This document shows, piece by piece, positions 1-11,724 of a DNA stretch of 64,000 bases. The stretch comes from Margaritifera margaritifera (Eukaryota; Mollusca; Bivalvia; Unionida; Margaritiferidae), in assembly GCA_029931535.1 (NCBI GenBank), contig JAQPZY010001561.1, positions 620,001 to 684,000 of the forward strand, in the 5' to 3' direction. Position 1 is the first letter of the stretch, and each line of letters starts with the position of its first letter. The notes under the pieces are model-generated. The model was given only the letters and a program-made list of their open reading frames with translations, was not told the origin of the DNA and did no database searches. The translations under genes and the position numbers were made by a program.

Positions 1-220
1 TCATTAGCTATACGCCATAAGGCGTTATACGGTGTTTCATAGAGTGCGATCATTAGCTATACTGCGTTTCATAGGATGCCATCATTAGTTATACTGCGTT
101 TCATAGCGTGCCATCATTAGCGATACTCCGTTTCACAAGGTGTCATCATTAGTTATACTGCGTTTCATTTGGTGTCATCATTAGCTATACTGCATTTCAT
201 AGGGTGTCACCATTAGCGGT
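1..220. repeat. Tandem repeat, about 32-bp unit, cut by window edge
   Basis: About six imperfect copies of a 32-bp unit beginning ATCATTAGCTATACTGCG. The first copy carries an extra stretch (GCCATAAGGCG). Copies differ by several substitutions, so the array is not recent. It starts at or before base 1, so its full length is unknown. Confidence 0.85.
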
Positions 221-313
221 CCATTATTCTTCGTCTTTGGCTTTATAATTTTTAAGACGAGAAAAAGAAGATATGAATATATTTACATTAGAAGGGAAGG
301 TGGTGGAAATATG

Positions 314-368
314 TAATAATAATAAGAATAATAATAATAACCACAACAAAAATAACAATAATAACAAT
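314..368. repeat. AAT/AAC-rich simple repeat
   Basis: Imperfect trinucleotide-rich tract of AAT and AAC units with interruptions. No gene is visible between 221 and 522. Confidence 0.7.
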
Positions 369-522
369 TATTTGATGTACCTACAAGAGGGTGAGGCTAA
401 GCAAACTGACAGGAAGCAAACTAACGCATAGTAAGTTAAATAGAGTATTTTAGGACTATAGTTTTTCGTTTAAGCCAAATTCGAAATGTGTTCACATCTG
501 CAGTAACCAATATTACCTTTTA

Positions 523-785
523 TGGCCACGTTCATTGTCAGTCAATCTTTAATTTGACTCAATGGGCATATATATCGTGTATGGGTGTGGCCACGTTCAT
601 TGTCAGTCAATATTTAATTTGACTCAATGGGCATATATATCGTGTCTGGGTGTGACCACGTTCATTGTCAGTCAATCTTTAATTTGACTCAGTGGGCATA
701 TATATCGTGTCTGGGTGTGGCCACGCTCATTGTCAGTCAGTCTTTAATTTGACTCAATGGGCATATATATCGTGTCTGGGTGTGG
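523..785. repeat. Tandem repeat, 65-bp unit, 4 copies
   Basis: Four head-to-tail copies start at 523, 588, 653 and 718, each opening with GGCCACGTTCATTGTCAG or a one-base variant and containing GGGCATATATATCG. Copies differ by only one to three bases, pointing to fairly recent amplification. A few bases of a fifth copy follow. Confidence 0.95.
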
Positions 786-971
786 TTATGGAAATATGAT
801 GGTAATGTTAAATTCTATATTGTAAATAAAAACAGATGTGATCCTTTCCCTTTCTAATCGGATTCATATTTCAGAGACTGACAAGGAATGTGAGAGTACT
901 AAATTTGACTCCACACAATAAGTTCAACATTCCAAATAGTTTACTATTCTTCTAATTACTTGAACAATTAG

Positions 972-2972
972 ACAAAATATGGCCATTATATATGTTAATC
1001 CTAGCAGTCAAAAATATGGGCATTATATATGTTAATCATAGCAGTCAAAAATATGGCCATTATATATGTTAATTCTAGCAGTCAAAAATATGGCCATTAT
1101 ATATGTTAATTCTAGCAGTCAAAAATATGGCCATTATATATGTTAATCATAGCAGTCAAAAATATGGCCATTATATATGTTAATCATAGCAGTCAAAAAT
1201 ATGGCCATTATATATGTTAATCATAGCAGTCAAAAATATGGCCATTATATATGTTAATCATAGCAGTCAAAAATATGGCCATTATATATGTTAATCATAG
1301 CAGTCAAAAATATGGCCATTATATATGTTAATCATAGCAGTCAAAAATATGGCCATTATATATGTTAATCATAGCAGTCAAAAATATGGCCATTATATAT
1401 GTTAATTCTAGCAGTCAAAAATATGGCCATTATATATGCTGATCCCTGCAGTCAAAAATATGGCCATTAGATATGTTAATCCTAGCAGTCAAAAATATGG
1501 CCATTATATATGCTGATCCCTGCAGTCAAAAATATGGCCATTATATATGCTGATCCCTGCAGTCAAAAATATGGCCATTATATATGTTAATCCCTGCAGT
1601 CAAAAATATGACCATTATATATGCTGATCCCTGCAGTCAAAAATATGGCCATTATATATGCTGATCCCTGCAGTCAAAAATATGGCCATTATATATGCTG
1701 ATCCCTGCAGTCAAAAATATGGCCATTATATATGCTGATCCCTGCAGTCAAAAATATGGCCATTATATATGTTAATCCCTGCAGTCAAAAATATGGCCAT
1801 TATATATGCTGATCCCTGCAGTCAAAAATATGGCCATTATATATGCTGATCCCTGCAGTCAAAAATATGGCCATTATATATGCTGATCCCTGCAGTCAAA
1901 AATATGGCCAGTATATATGCTGATCCCTGCAGTCAAAAATATGGCCATTATATATGCTGATCCCTGCAGTCAAAAATATGGATATTATATATGTTAATCC
2001 CTGCAGTCAAAAATATGACCATTATATATGTTAATCCCTGCAGTCAAAAATATGACCATTATATATGCTGATCCCTGTAGTCAAAAATATGGCCATTATA
2101 TATGTTAATCCCTGCAGTCAAAAATATGGCCATTATATATGCTGATCCCTGCAGTCAAAAATATGGCTATTATATATGTTAATCCCTGCAGTCAAAAATA
2201 TGGCCATTATATATGTTAATCCATGCAGTCAAAAATATGGCCATTATATATGCTGATCCCTGCAGTCAAAAATATGGATATTATATATGTTAATCCTTGG
2301 AGTCAAAAATATGGCCATTATATATGCTGATCCCTGCAGTCAAAAATATGGATATTATATATGTTAATCCCTGCAGTCAAAAATATGGCCATTATATATG
2401 CTGATCCCTGCAGTCAAAAATATGGCCATTATATATGTTAATCCCTGCAGTCAAAAATATGACCATTATATATGCTGATCCCTGCAGTCAAAAATATGGC
2501 CATTATATATGCTGATCCCTGCAGTCAAAAATATGGCCAGTATATATGCTGATCCCTGCAGTCAAAAATATGGCTATTATATATGTTAATCCCTGCAGTC
2601 AAAAATATGGCCATTATATATGTTAATCCCTGCAGTCAAAAATATGGCCATTATATATGTTAATCCCTGCAGTCAAAAATATGACCATTATATATGCTGA
2701 TCCCTGCAGTCAAAAATATGGCCATTATATATGCTGATCCCTGCAGTCAAAAATATGGCCAGTATATATGCTGATCCCTGCAGTCAAAAATATGGCTATT
2801 ATATATGTTAATCCCTGCAGTCAAAAATATGGCCATTATATATGTTAATCCCTGCAGTCAAAAATATGGCTATTATATATGTTAATCCCTGCAGTCAAAA
2901 ATGTGGCTATTATATATGTTAATCCCTGCAGTCAAAAATATGGCCATTATATATGTTAATCCTAGCAATCAA
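972..2972. repeat. Large minisatellite, 37-bp unit, about 54 copies
   Basis: The unit reads AAAAATATGGCCATTATATA and continues to ...AGCAGTC or ...TGCAGTC. Two main variant classes exist: TTAATCATAG/TTAATTCTAG units dominate the left third, and CTGATCCCTGCAG units (with a PstI-type CTGCAG) dominate the rest. Rare CCAGTATATATG variants lie at about 1908, 2537 and 2759; their spacings of 629 and 222 bp are 17 and 6 units, so blocks of several units have been copied together. Confidence 0.97.
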
Positions 2973-2975
2973 AAA

Positions 2976-3398
2976 GGTGTAAAGTTTTTCATTAAATGAT
3001 TTGGATAGCACATTGGGCGAAAAAAAGCAAAACTGAACAGGTAAGTAAATCTTTGATGGATATTGAATCTTTTGCTGTGTCCGATAGGAAGAAATGTAGA
3101 AAGTTGTAAAACAGTTTAAAATGTTCACACGTGTCCTACTGTTGCTTTATTAAGCAGAACGCAGTTTACATGTGTTAATGCTTATTGTAGTTATAAGAGC
3201 GAAAGCCATTATTTATGTTTTGCAAATAGTCTTTAACTATTGCATAATAGTGCTTTGAAGTTATATAATTCTCAGCTCAACCTTTCACTGTGAGGCAAGA
3301 ATTTAGTCAAGCAGAGTTTATAGTTACAGCAAACAAAGTACAGTGCTCTCATTTTCATCAAAGTCTAACATTGGACAAAGCATTCTCAAGCTTTAAGA
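2976..3398. other. No gene recognised
   Basis: Unique AT-rich DNA between two arrays. A 69-codon minus-strand ORF covers part of it but shows no recognisable domain and runs into the 37-bp array, so it is not annotated. Confidence 0.6.
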
Positions 3399-3993
3399 CC
3401 TAACCCAGTGTTATCATGTTAAGTAAAATGGAACCTAACCCAGTGTTATCATGTTAAGTAAAATGGAACCTAACCCAGTGTTATCATGTTAAGTAAAATG
3501 GAACCTAACCCAGTGTTATCATGTTAAGTAAAATGGAACCTAACTCAGTGTTATCATGTTAAGTAAAATGGAACCTAACCCAGTGTTATCATGTTAAGTA
3601 AAATGGAACCTAACCCAGTGTTATCATGTTAAGTAAAATGGAACCTAACCCAGTGTTATCATGTTAAGTACAATGGAACCTAACCCAGTGTTATCATGTT
3701 AAGTACAATGGAACCTAACTCAGTGTTATCATGTTAAGTACAATGGAACCTAACTCAGTGTTATCATGTTAAGTACAATGGAACCTAACCCAGTGTTATC
3801 ATGTTAAGTACAATGGAACCTAACCCAGTGTTATCATGTTAAGTACAATGGAACCTAACTCAGTGTTATCATGTTAAGTACAATGGAACCTAACTCAGTG
3901 TTATCATGTTAAGTACAATGGAACCTAACCCAGTGTTATCATGTTAAGTACAATGGAACCTAACTCAGTGTTATCATGTTAAGTACAATGGAA
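3399..3993. repeat. Minisatellite, 35-bp unit, exactly 17 copies
   Basis: Unit CCTAACCCAGTGTTATCATG followed by TTAAGTAAAATGGAA. The first seven copies carry AAGTAAAATG and the last ten AAGTACAATG, so the array consists of two separately amplified blocks. A second site (AACCC/AACTC) varies within both. No length variants were seen. Confidence 0.97.
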
Positions 3994-4080
3994 CAGTATA
4001 CTAAGAACGAGGATTCACAAATTAGTTTATTAATTAGTTTACTTACAGGTTTCACATCATAGACACTGAGAAGGCTAAGG

Positions 4081-4645
4081 AAATTTCCTAATATCAGACA
4101 GCAGGCCTTATGCCAATTTTCTCAAATTAGAATAGGTCTTATTATTTAAATTTCCTAATATCAGAGTAGGCCTTATCATGCCAATTTTTTAAAATTAGAA
4201 CAGGTCTTATTATGTGAATTTCCTAATATCAGACAGTAGGCCTTATGCCAATTTTCTAAAATTAGAATAGGTCTTATTATGCCAGTGCCAATTTCGCACA
4301 ATTAGAATAGGCCTCACCTAGTGGCGGATTTCCCATTAGGCAGACAATGCAGCAGCTGCCTAGGGCGGCAAAATTCAGGGAGCGGCAGATTTTAGAGTAT
4401 GAAAATCTGGCTTTATTACAAAATTTATTTATTTTGTTTTTAAAAAAATCTTGGGTTATATTTGGCTATTGTTCAAAGGCGTACAGGTCTTTAAACGCTT
4501 TAGTTTTAAGGCTTTGTTTTTTTTTTTTTGCTGGGTGGGGGGCGGAAACTCTGACAGTGCCTATGGGCAGCAAAATCATAAATCTGCCACTGTCCTCAAC
4601 ATGCCAGTTTCCAAATATCAAAAGACTTATCATGCCAGTTTTCCC
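4081..4645. repeat. Degenerate tandem repeat, about 67-bp unit, interrupted
   Basis: Copies start near 4081, 4148 and 4216 with AATTTCCTAATATCAGA, and each contains GCCAATTTTCT and TTAGAATAGGTCTTAT. Diverged copies continue to about 4310. Sequence resembling the array (ATGCCAGTTTCCAAATATCA) resumes at 4601-4645 after the inserted MITE. Confidence 0.75.
4319..4592. mobile_element. hAT-like MITE inserted in the 67-bp array
   Basis: A 274-bp element bounded by inverted ends: TAGTGGCGGATTT on the left and AAATCTGCCACTG on the right (11-12 of 13 matching). The left end fits the CAGNGGCGG start typical of hAT transposons. The flanking 8 bp are GCCTCACC and TCCTCAAC (6 of 8 match), an aged version of the 8-bp target duplication hAT elements make. 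Internal sub-terminal inverted matches support this. It is too short for a transposase, so it is non-autonomous. A 149-codon ORF across it reflects its higher GC and is not a gene. Confidence 0.75.
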
Positions 4646-5918
4646 TTTTGATAGGCTCAAGCACATTTCAATTCTTTTACGATCACATAACTTTCATTTA
4701 CTACCTTTCGAGAACTCTGCGAACGAAGCGTTTTGTATCAATATTTTTAATAGAACTCCGCACACTGCATTCAGCTGTCGTTTTAGAATCATATAGGTTA
4801 TGTCGGTACTTGATAGTAAGGTCAATTTGCTTTAAACAATGTTTCTGAAAAGTTTCCCATCACAGACGAACCACAATTTTCCTTTAAATGAATCTGTGTA
4901 CATAAAGTCAAATCTATTCACTAGACGTTTTGATTAAGATTCATTACTCTGGGGGCATAGTCACGATAAGAATGTTGAACTGTGCGCACTGTTTATTTTA
5001 AAATTAAGGAGACGCCAGTAAGCTTGAAACTATATGAAAATAAAAAAAACAAAACGTATTCGATGTGGCGCGGAAAACCTAGTACATTTGTTTTCTTTAG
5101 AGAAACTTTCAAGAAAGCTATTATCAAGTTTTATTTAATCTTTACATTTCGCCTAAAATAAACAGACCAACTTTTGATGATCTTAATTTCATTTGGCATG
5201 AAAACAGATGCCGTTCGACGGTAACTGTGATGATCTGGATACAATACAAATAAGCTGTTCATATTATTTTCGGAGTTCATTAGTCAGTTTGGAGACAATA
5301 AAGATGTTAAACTAAAACTCATCATGAAAACCAAATATTTAGCGGTCGTTGTTTTTAAATACATTTAACAAAATACCGATATAAATATTTTATTCTACTG
5401 AATATATTGTTAATATTTGTCTTGAAGACAAAAAAAGTATACAGAGATAATAATCAGTAACATGAAATAGTATATAGTTTAATGTATCCCTGTTTGAAAT
5501 AAGTTGTTGTTGTATTGGAGAAATTCATGTCCGTCTTTATTGAATTCCACTATACTTGGAATATGCTATTAATAAAGTGTGAACTGGATTACAACGTCAG
5601 GTAAAATTCAAGTGACACTGACAAAATACTAAGTTTTGAGCAAAGAATAACAAAATCTAAAGCATGAATGGGAGAAAATAAATAAATAAATAATTGAAGT
5701 GATGAATGTCATTTCTTGTATATCATATATTGTAAAGATTGAGCCGCATCAGAGTGAAATTTATTCTATATGAGGAGTTATTCAGATAACAAAAACGTAT
5801 TAAATTCAGGGAGATCACTAGTACCAGCTCGTGTAATTACGATGAGATCGATTCATTTTACAAGATTTGAGAAACAACTTTCAAAAGTAACAGAAACTTT
5901 TAAAAAAATAGTTCATAC

Positions 5919-5999
5919 CTTAAGAGCCATGCCTCTCGAGGGAGTAAAATCCGATTGTATACGGTGTCTGTGGACTCCATTTAAACAATAACGTCTTAG
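5919..5999 (-). other. Exon-like segment C (paralogue of 13771 and 27773)
   Basis: On the minus strand this 81-bp open segment follows AACAG (a possible acceptor) and ends CTTAAG followed by GTATGA, a plausible splice donor. Its last 62 bases align without gaps to the segment ending at 13771, at about 77% identity, with the donor GT in the same position. The inferred peptide ends SRGMALK, against ARGMAVQ and TGSMAIQ in the paralogues. Many changes between copies fall at first codon positions, so strong protein constraint is not evident; an old dispersed repeat is the alternative. No known family was recognised. Confidence 0.35.
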
Positions 6000-6218
6000 C
6001 TGTTAATCTTATAAACGAACATCAGCTGATTTAAATCAATAGCCAAGCATACAGAATCTGCGTAGTCATTCTTGGTAGATATTGGAATCACTTTAGTCAA
6101 TTCAAGCATGCATATAAAAATAGCTCTGCCTGTGATGGATTCTTAAAACGTAATGCAATTCAATACTTCATTTAGTAACACTTGGTCTTCATCCATGGTG
6201 TACTTTCCCCAACAGGCA

Positions 6219-6274
6219 GACTCCACGGTTGAACATAAAATGACTAGACTCCACGGTTGAACATAAAATGACTA
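6219..6274. repeat. 28-bp perfect tandem duplication
   Basis: The 28 bases starting GACTCCACGGTTGAACATAA are present twice, at 6219-6246 and 6247-6274, without difference. Confidence 0.9.
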
Positions 6275-8350
6275 TTTCATCATCATAAACGTATTGAACT
6301 TCGAACCCACCTGTTTCTAGAATACGGCACATGCACTTTTAGACAGGAACGAAAGTATTTATTCACTTTAAAATATCTTAAAATATTTCTTTCACAATCA
6401 TTTCTGCACAGGAAATGCAAATTACGTCTACTGCAACTGTTACTAATACAAGAACCTCCATATTTAGTGACTAAAGCCAGAAAGTAATGAGACTGATTTT
6501 TAAAACGTGGAAGCACGATGTTTCCAGTGCAAATCTCTGCTGTGATAGGTTGCAGTGTTAAGTAGCAAACTAGTAATTACAGATTGATTTGACAGCACAA
6601 GAACCTTTATGAATAGCTGATTTTACACCACCTGGTAAATTTACGGCAGTCATATTAAAGGATTATTTTCTTTTATGACTGTACACCGGATACATATTCC
6701 AGGTAATACAATCTTTATATACCTTGCATCTGGTGAAGGAATTAGGTATAAAAGTGGCAGATACGTGTAAAAACAAATAAAAGACACAAGTCACATGATT
6801 ATCCGCATATGCGGCATTCTTTAACATGATTTGTTGAGGCATTTCATATTGTCATTTATTGTTTCTTTTATAAAACGTCTTCACAAGGTATGTTTCCAAA
6901 AATATTTTTTTCTGAATCCTTTCTCTTCTTGACATCTTAGCAGCTGCTTAGAACTTATTTTACAGTTACAATCTTTACCATTTTAACAAAGTCTTTTTTA
7001 CAAATAATAATTATAATAGTCAATTGCTTGAAGCAATCAGCATGAACATTAAAGAAAGAGTGTCAAAAGTTCGAAAGCTGCATTCGTGAAACTATAATTG
7101 GTGTACGTGTTGTTTACGTTTGCAAAGCATTGATTTTAAGTTTATATTACATCCAGTTAATACTTCTCTGGACAATTTTCAAAACTGAAATCACCACTGA
7201 GAATTTATTGCCGGAAATGTCTCCGCCAAAGTGATTTTGTCATCGACCCATCCTTGCACATACGCCAGTATCATTTCGAAATAATGCTGTCATTGTTTTC
7301 TTATCACAAAATCAAGTTGGCATGATTTTCTGGATGGAATGAAATTTCTCTGATGAGAGACTATGCTCTGTAAAAATGGTTGGATTTGTATTGGATTTTA
7401 TGAATAATATATTCTTATTTGAATGGTATTATATAGGAATTATAATATAGCTTTACTTCTTTCACAGAAATGAACATGTGGATAGAAAATTAAAGAACTT
7501 GTAACATCCTCAAATTTGAATTGTTGCCCATCTTCGAACTTCCAATATTCAGAAATTATTCAAGAAGGAACATCAGGTACCTCACAAACCTGATCTCCAT
7601 TTCCTGGAGATGTTCAGGACTCATAAACAACTTCGTCGTTGTGTATCATATATATTAGTATTCCTTCTAGTACCATGTGGCTTTGACTCATTCATCTTAC
7701 ATTATACTTCAATATTCTACCAGAGATTTGTGGTCTTTTAAATTTAATGTCCAAGTCATTCCAAAACGTTTTGTTTTTTGAATAAATACAACACGAGCGA
7801 CCGTCAGCTAATATACGGCCCTAATATTAAGGTAAAAAGTATCAATAGGTGTTCACAAATGAAGCAAACATGCTGTGATCGATGTCAAATCATCCAATAA
7901 CTTGTCCATATTTGTAGAGGTATATTCACAATCATCATCATTACTGATATGAGTAAAATACACTCCCTCTGTCCTCCATAGTTAATGTATGTCAACAAAT
8001 GTTATGTACACATCAATGTTTTTCTTGCCCCTGCTGACACTTGTTATGCAAAGAAAGACCATGCTTTTTCACCTCTCTACAATCTATCGATACTTTCTCC
8101 ATTATTTTCTGTAGCATATACAACTGGCATAAGTATACGAAAGCTTTTGATAAATCGCGAAAGAACAAAACATTTAGATTTCCGCTACTAAACTGGCACT
8201 ATGTTTTTATTCCATGAATTGTCCTCGAATCTAGTAAATTTTCTTCCCTTTCCCAATCAGTGGCCAATTTTCTTTTGTATTTTATCCATGATGATTCTGG
8301 AAACGCTTTCTATGAAATTTAGTATGTCTGCTACATCGCGTAATTCGAAC

Positions 8351-8678
8351 ATTATGTGTAATTTGAATGGTCAATAATGCAGTCTATGAAACTTGTATGT
8401 AATTTGAATGGTCAATAATGCAGTATATGAAAATTATGTGTAATTTGAATGGTCAATAATGCAGTATATGAAAATTATGTGTAATTTCAATGGTCAATAA
8501 TGCAGTATATGAAAATTATATGTAATTTCAATGGTCAATAATACAGTATATGAAAATTATGTGTAATTTCAATGGTCAGTAATGCAGTATATGAAAATTA
8601 TGTGCAATTTCAATGGTCAATAATGCAGTGAATTAAAATTATGTGTAATTTAAATGGTCAATAATGCAGTATATCAAA
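8351..8678. repeat. Minisatellite, 41-bp unit, about 8 copies
   Basis: Unit ATTATGTGTAATTTGAATGG followed by TCAATAATGCAGTATATGAAA. Middle copies carry TTTCAATGG instead of TTTGAATGG. Edge copies are more diverged than central ones. Confidence 0.93.
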
Positions 8679-8781
8679 GAATTTTAATAAAATTAAAAGT
8701 GTTTCCAATTCCTATATCTGTGAAAAATGCTACAACTGTTGCATGATAAACTACTGCAAACCTTAAAGACTATGCGCATTC

Positions 8782-8899
8782 TTTGGTAACATGATCCTTT
8801 ACAAAAGTCAGTATTTATAGCTAATTCTACTTTAGCATTATTTGGTAACATGATCCTTTACAAAAGTCAGTATTTATAGCTAATTCTACTTTATCATTA
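8782..8899. repeat. 59-bp tandem duplication
   Basis: Two copies starting TTTGGTAACATGATCCTTTA at 8782 and 8841, nearly identical. Confidence 0.92.
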
Positions 8900-9327
8900 T
8901 CTACACTACCCATAAATTATTGTCATTGGAAACTCAACGTAAAACATTTAAAAGAAATGGAATACACTAATCTAATTACAAAAGTATTGCAATACAGTTG
9001 ATTAGTACTATTTTAAGGGTGATAAGAATGATTCGCTACAAGTTAAGATAACTTTAATGATCAGCTCTTTTGGGAGATTCTTGAAATGAAAATTAGAACA
9101 GAAACAATGGAACATTCACGTGCATAGGCAAAACAACATGCCAAAGGAACTGAAGCTGAAATTTGAGCATTAAAAACATGAAGAATGAAACCAGTCCGGG
9201 TTCTGATGGTTTCACGTTTGAATATTCTAACATTTTGGTATGTGTGTAAATGTTGTAAGGCTTATAATGTAATTTAGATTTATGAATCTAGGTTCATTAT
9301 TTTCTTAAGACTACCCTTCCAAAATGG
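8900..9327. other. No gene recognised
   Basis: Unique AT-rich DNA between two arrays with no ORF, RNA gene or element that could be supported. Confidence 0.6.
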
Positions 9328-9875
9328 AATTGTATGCTTAATGTGAAGCATCAACTGTCACAAAGCCGTAATTAATTGTATGCCAATGTGAATCATCGAC
9401 TGTTGCAAAGCCTTCACGAATTGTATGCCTAATGTGAAGCATCAACTGTTCCAACGCCTGTATGAATCGTAAGCCTAATGTAAAGCATCAACTGTCCCAA
9501 AGCCTTAATGAATTGTATGTCTAATGTAAAGCATCAACTGCCACAAAGCTTTTGTGAATTGTATGCTTAATGTAAAGCATCAACTGTTCCATAGCCTTTA
9601 TGAGTTGTATGCCTAATGTGAAGCAACTGTCCCAAAGCCTTTATGAATTGTATGCCTAATGTGAAGAATCAACTGTTCCAAAGCCCTAATTAATTGTGTG
9701 TATATCGTGAAGTATCAAGTCTCCTGAAGCTTTAATGAATTGTATACTTAATGTGAAGCATCAACTGTTCCAGAACCTAAATGAATTGTATGCCTAATGT
9801 GAAGTATCAACTGTCCAGAAGCCTTAATGAATTGTATGCCTAATGTGAAGTATCAACTGTCCCAAAGCCTTAATG
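9328..9875. repeat. Minisatellite, about 46-bp unit, about 12 diverged copies
   Basis: Each unit contains GAATTGTATGCCTAATGTGA, then AGCATCAACTGT and CCAAAGCCT. Copies differ by many substitutions and small indels (for example the ATCGTGAAGTATCAAG variant near 9705), so this is one of the older arrays in the window. Confidence 0.93.
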
Positions 9876-11339
9876 ATGTAATTTATTATTAGACACAATA
9901 AGTTTCAAAAATCAGCTTGTAAATATAGAAATAGATGAGTTGTAGTATTAAAGAAAATAAACCTACGGTTGAATGTTGCCCATCAACGGGCTCTTTAAAT
10001 TATAAAAACAACAAGCAGCTAGGCTATTACCGCTTATGTTTCCTGGAGATTTGAGACTTTTCGTGAGGAACTGCCGATCAAAAGAATCAGCCGTGTCAGA
10101 GATTAATAATCCAAAAAGAAAAGAAGGGTGTGACACTAATTCAGCTATCAAATGTGTTAGTGTTTGAGGGAAAATGGATGGGAACGCATTGTGTCACAAA
10201 TGGGTAGGAATAATAGTGCGATTTATACAGCAAACATTCTTTTAATGGGTGTTTGCTGATTTCAATATTAAAAATACACAGCTGTGAATGCTAACTTCAC
10301 CATGAATGTTCATTTCTAAATTGTCATGAAACTTGAAGGAATAAGTTGAAATAAAGCTATATTTGATCGCATTTAGTACAAAAGAACAAAATTCTCACTT
10401 TTTAATAAATTGAATTTTGAAACCAACACTGCAAGCCGATCAGCGATGCCGCGATACATTTGTTCATAGTATAGTTTTTAGGCAAACATGTTTAAATTTT
10501 AAGTAGAAACCTAGAGATGGATATCCCCAATTTAAACATGCTCAAGAAAAATCTGCGATCTACCTCATAACACACAGTTATCAAATAAAAAAATGAAGCA
10601 AATAATCTAACGTTTTCTAAAACTGTATGTTTCAAAATACGAAGTTAAGATGTTATCGACATAGAATGGATTTTTCCTTTTCCGTGGTTGATGATTTATT
10701 GTGCAGCAAGAAATTAAGTTTGAATTTTTTTTATTCAACAAATTATACATATCGGATAGTACTGGATAATTAAGGTAGATGTAAACTTATAAATAAACAA
10801 CTACTGTACTGTAGGTTGTACGACGCTAATGAAATGAAAAAATACCTTTGTTATATTCAAGTTATTGAGAGAAAATACTTATACGCCGAACATTTATTTA
10901 AAAACAAAATGCAAAATTTACCTCTATCAACGCAATTTTAATGTAAGGGAGTCACTTTACGACATATCGTGGACTGGTCGAAGTTAAGAGTGGTTTTCAG
11001 AATCACATATTATTTTCACACACAAAGCTGTTGCTATGTAACCATATTGAGAAGTTTTGTTACTTTGTACAAAAACCCAATTCATTTTCCGAATACACAT
11101 GTACCTATAAAATTACAAGAATATTCAAACCTCGTTACCACCAATAAGTATCCGCCATTAAGTCCAGTATACGTTTATTCAAGTTCTGTATTTAAATGTG
11201 ATTGATATATATTGATTTCAAGCACAGTCACCTATGAATTTTCCTTCGTTTTTTTAAGCTGGTATAATGAAAATATTTCTGCGAGTATTTAAAAAGTGAA
11301 TATAAGAAACGTATACAATATTGTAAACTCGTATTATCC
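9876..11339. other. Unique stretch without a recognised gene
   Basis: About 1.5 kb of AT-rich DNA with only short ORFs (62 and 78 codons). The sole notable content is the dispersed segment at 10018-10060. Confidence 0.55.
10018..10060 (-). repeat. Dispersed segment, mate at 37999-38041
   Basis: Plus-strand GCTAGGCTATTACCG...GTTTCC...GAGACTTT matches 37999-38041 (23 of 26 bases in the core). On the minus strand it lies in a 62-codon ORF (9963-10151) that reads GNISGNSLA; the distant copy reads GNRNGISLA in the same frame but has a TAA just upstream. Either a duplicated exon, one copy decayed, or an old dispersed repeat. Confidence 0.4.
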
Positions 11340-11342
11340 GTG

Positions 11343-11724
11343 GCAAAAGCCCATTGAATCCCATACAAAATTTTTGTCATACAGATAGATTTAATTCTGT
11401 TATCCCAAAAATCCCATATAAAATTCTTGTCATACAGAGAGATTTAATTCGGTTATCCCAAAAATCCCATATACAATTCTTGTCATACAGATAGATTTAA
11501 TTCGGTTATCCCAAAAATCCCGTATAAAAAACTTGTCATACAGATAGATTGAATTCGGTTATCCCAAAAATCCCATATAAAATTCTTGTCATACAGATAG
11601 ATTGAATTCGGTTATCCCAAAAATTCCATATAAAATTCTTGTCATACAGATAGATTGAATTCGGTTATCCCAAAAATCCCATATAAAATTCTTGTCATAC
11701 AGATAGATTTAATTCGGTTATCCC
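11343..11724. repeat. Minisatellite, 53-bp unit, 7 copies
   Basis: Unit CCCAAAAATCCCATATAAAA followed by TTCTTGTCATACAGATAG and TTAATTCGGTTAT. Spacing was checked at 11358 and 11411 (53 bp). The first copy is the most diverged; middle copies carry GATTGAATTC in place of GATTTAATTC. Confidence 0.95.

Larger units (their letters stand above)
4650..8350. other. Long unique stretch without a recognised gene
   Basis: About 3.7 kb of AT-rich unique DNA. Only short ORFs (under 80 codons) without recognisable domains were found. It contains the exon-like segment at 5919-5999 and the 28-bp duplication at 6219-6274. No tRNA, SINE or array was seen elsewhere in it. Confidence 0.6.

Noticed and set aside
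972..2972. CRISPR array
   Set aside because: Units are contiguous 37-bp repeats without unique spacers, in a eukaryotic context.
3399..3993. Telomere-like repeat (CCTAACCC)
   Set aside because: The motif occurs once per 35-bp unit as part of a longer minisatellite and is not a tandem hexamer.
4347..4796. 149-codon plus-strand ORF
   Set aside because: It runs from inside the hAT MITE across its right end into unrelated flanking DNA, so it is not an element or host gene.
9963..10151. Donor at the end of the minus-strand ORF (CC then GTAGGT)
   Set aside because: Weak donor context, and its match to segments A-C is limited to a few residues.
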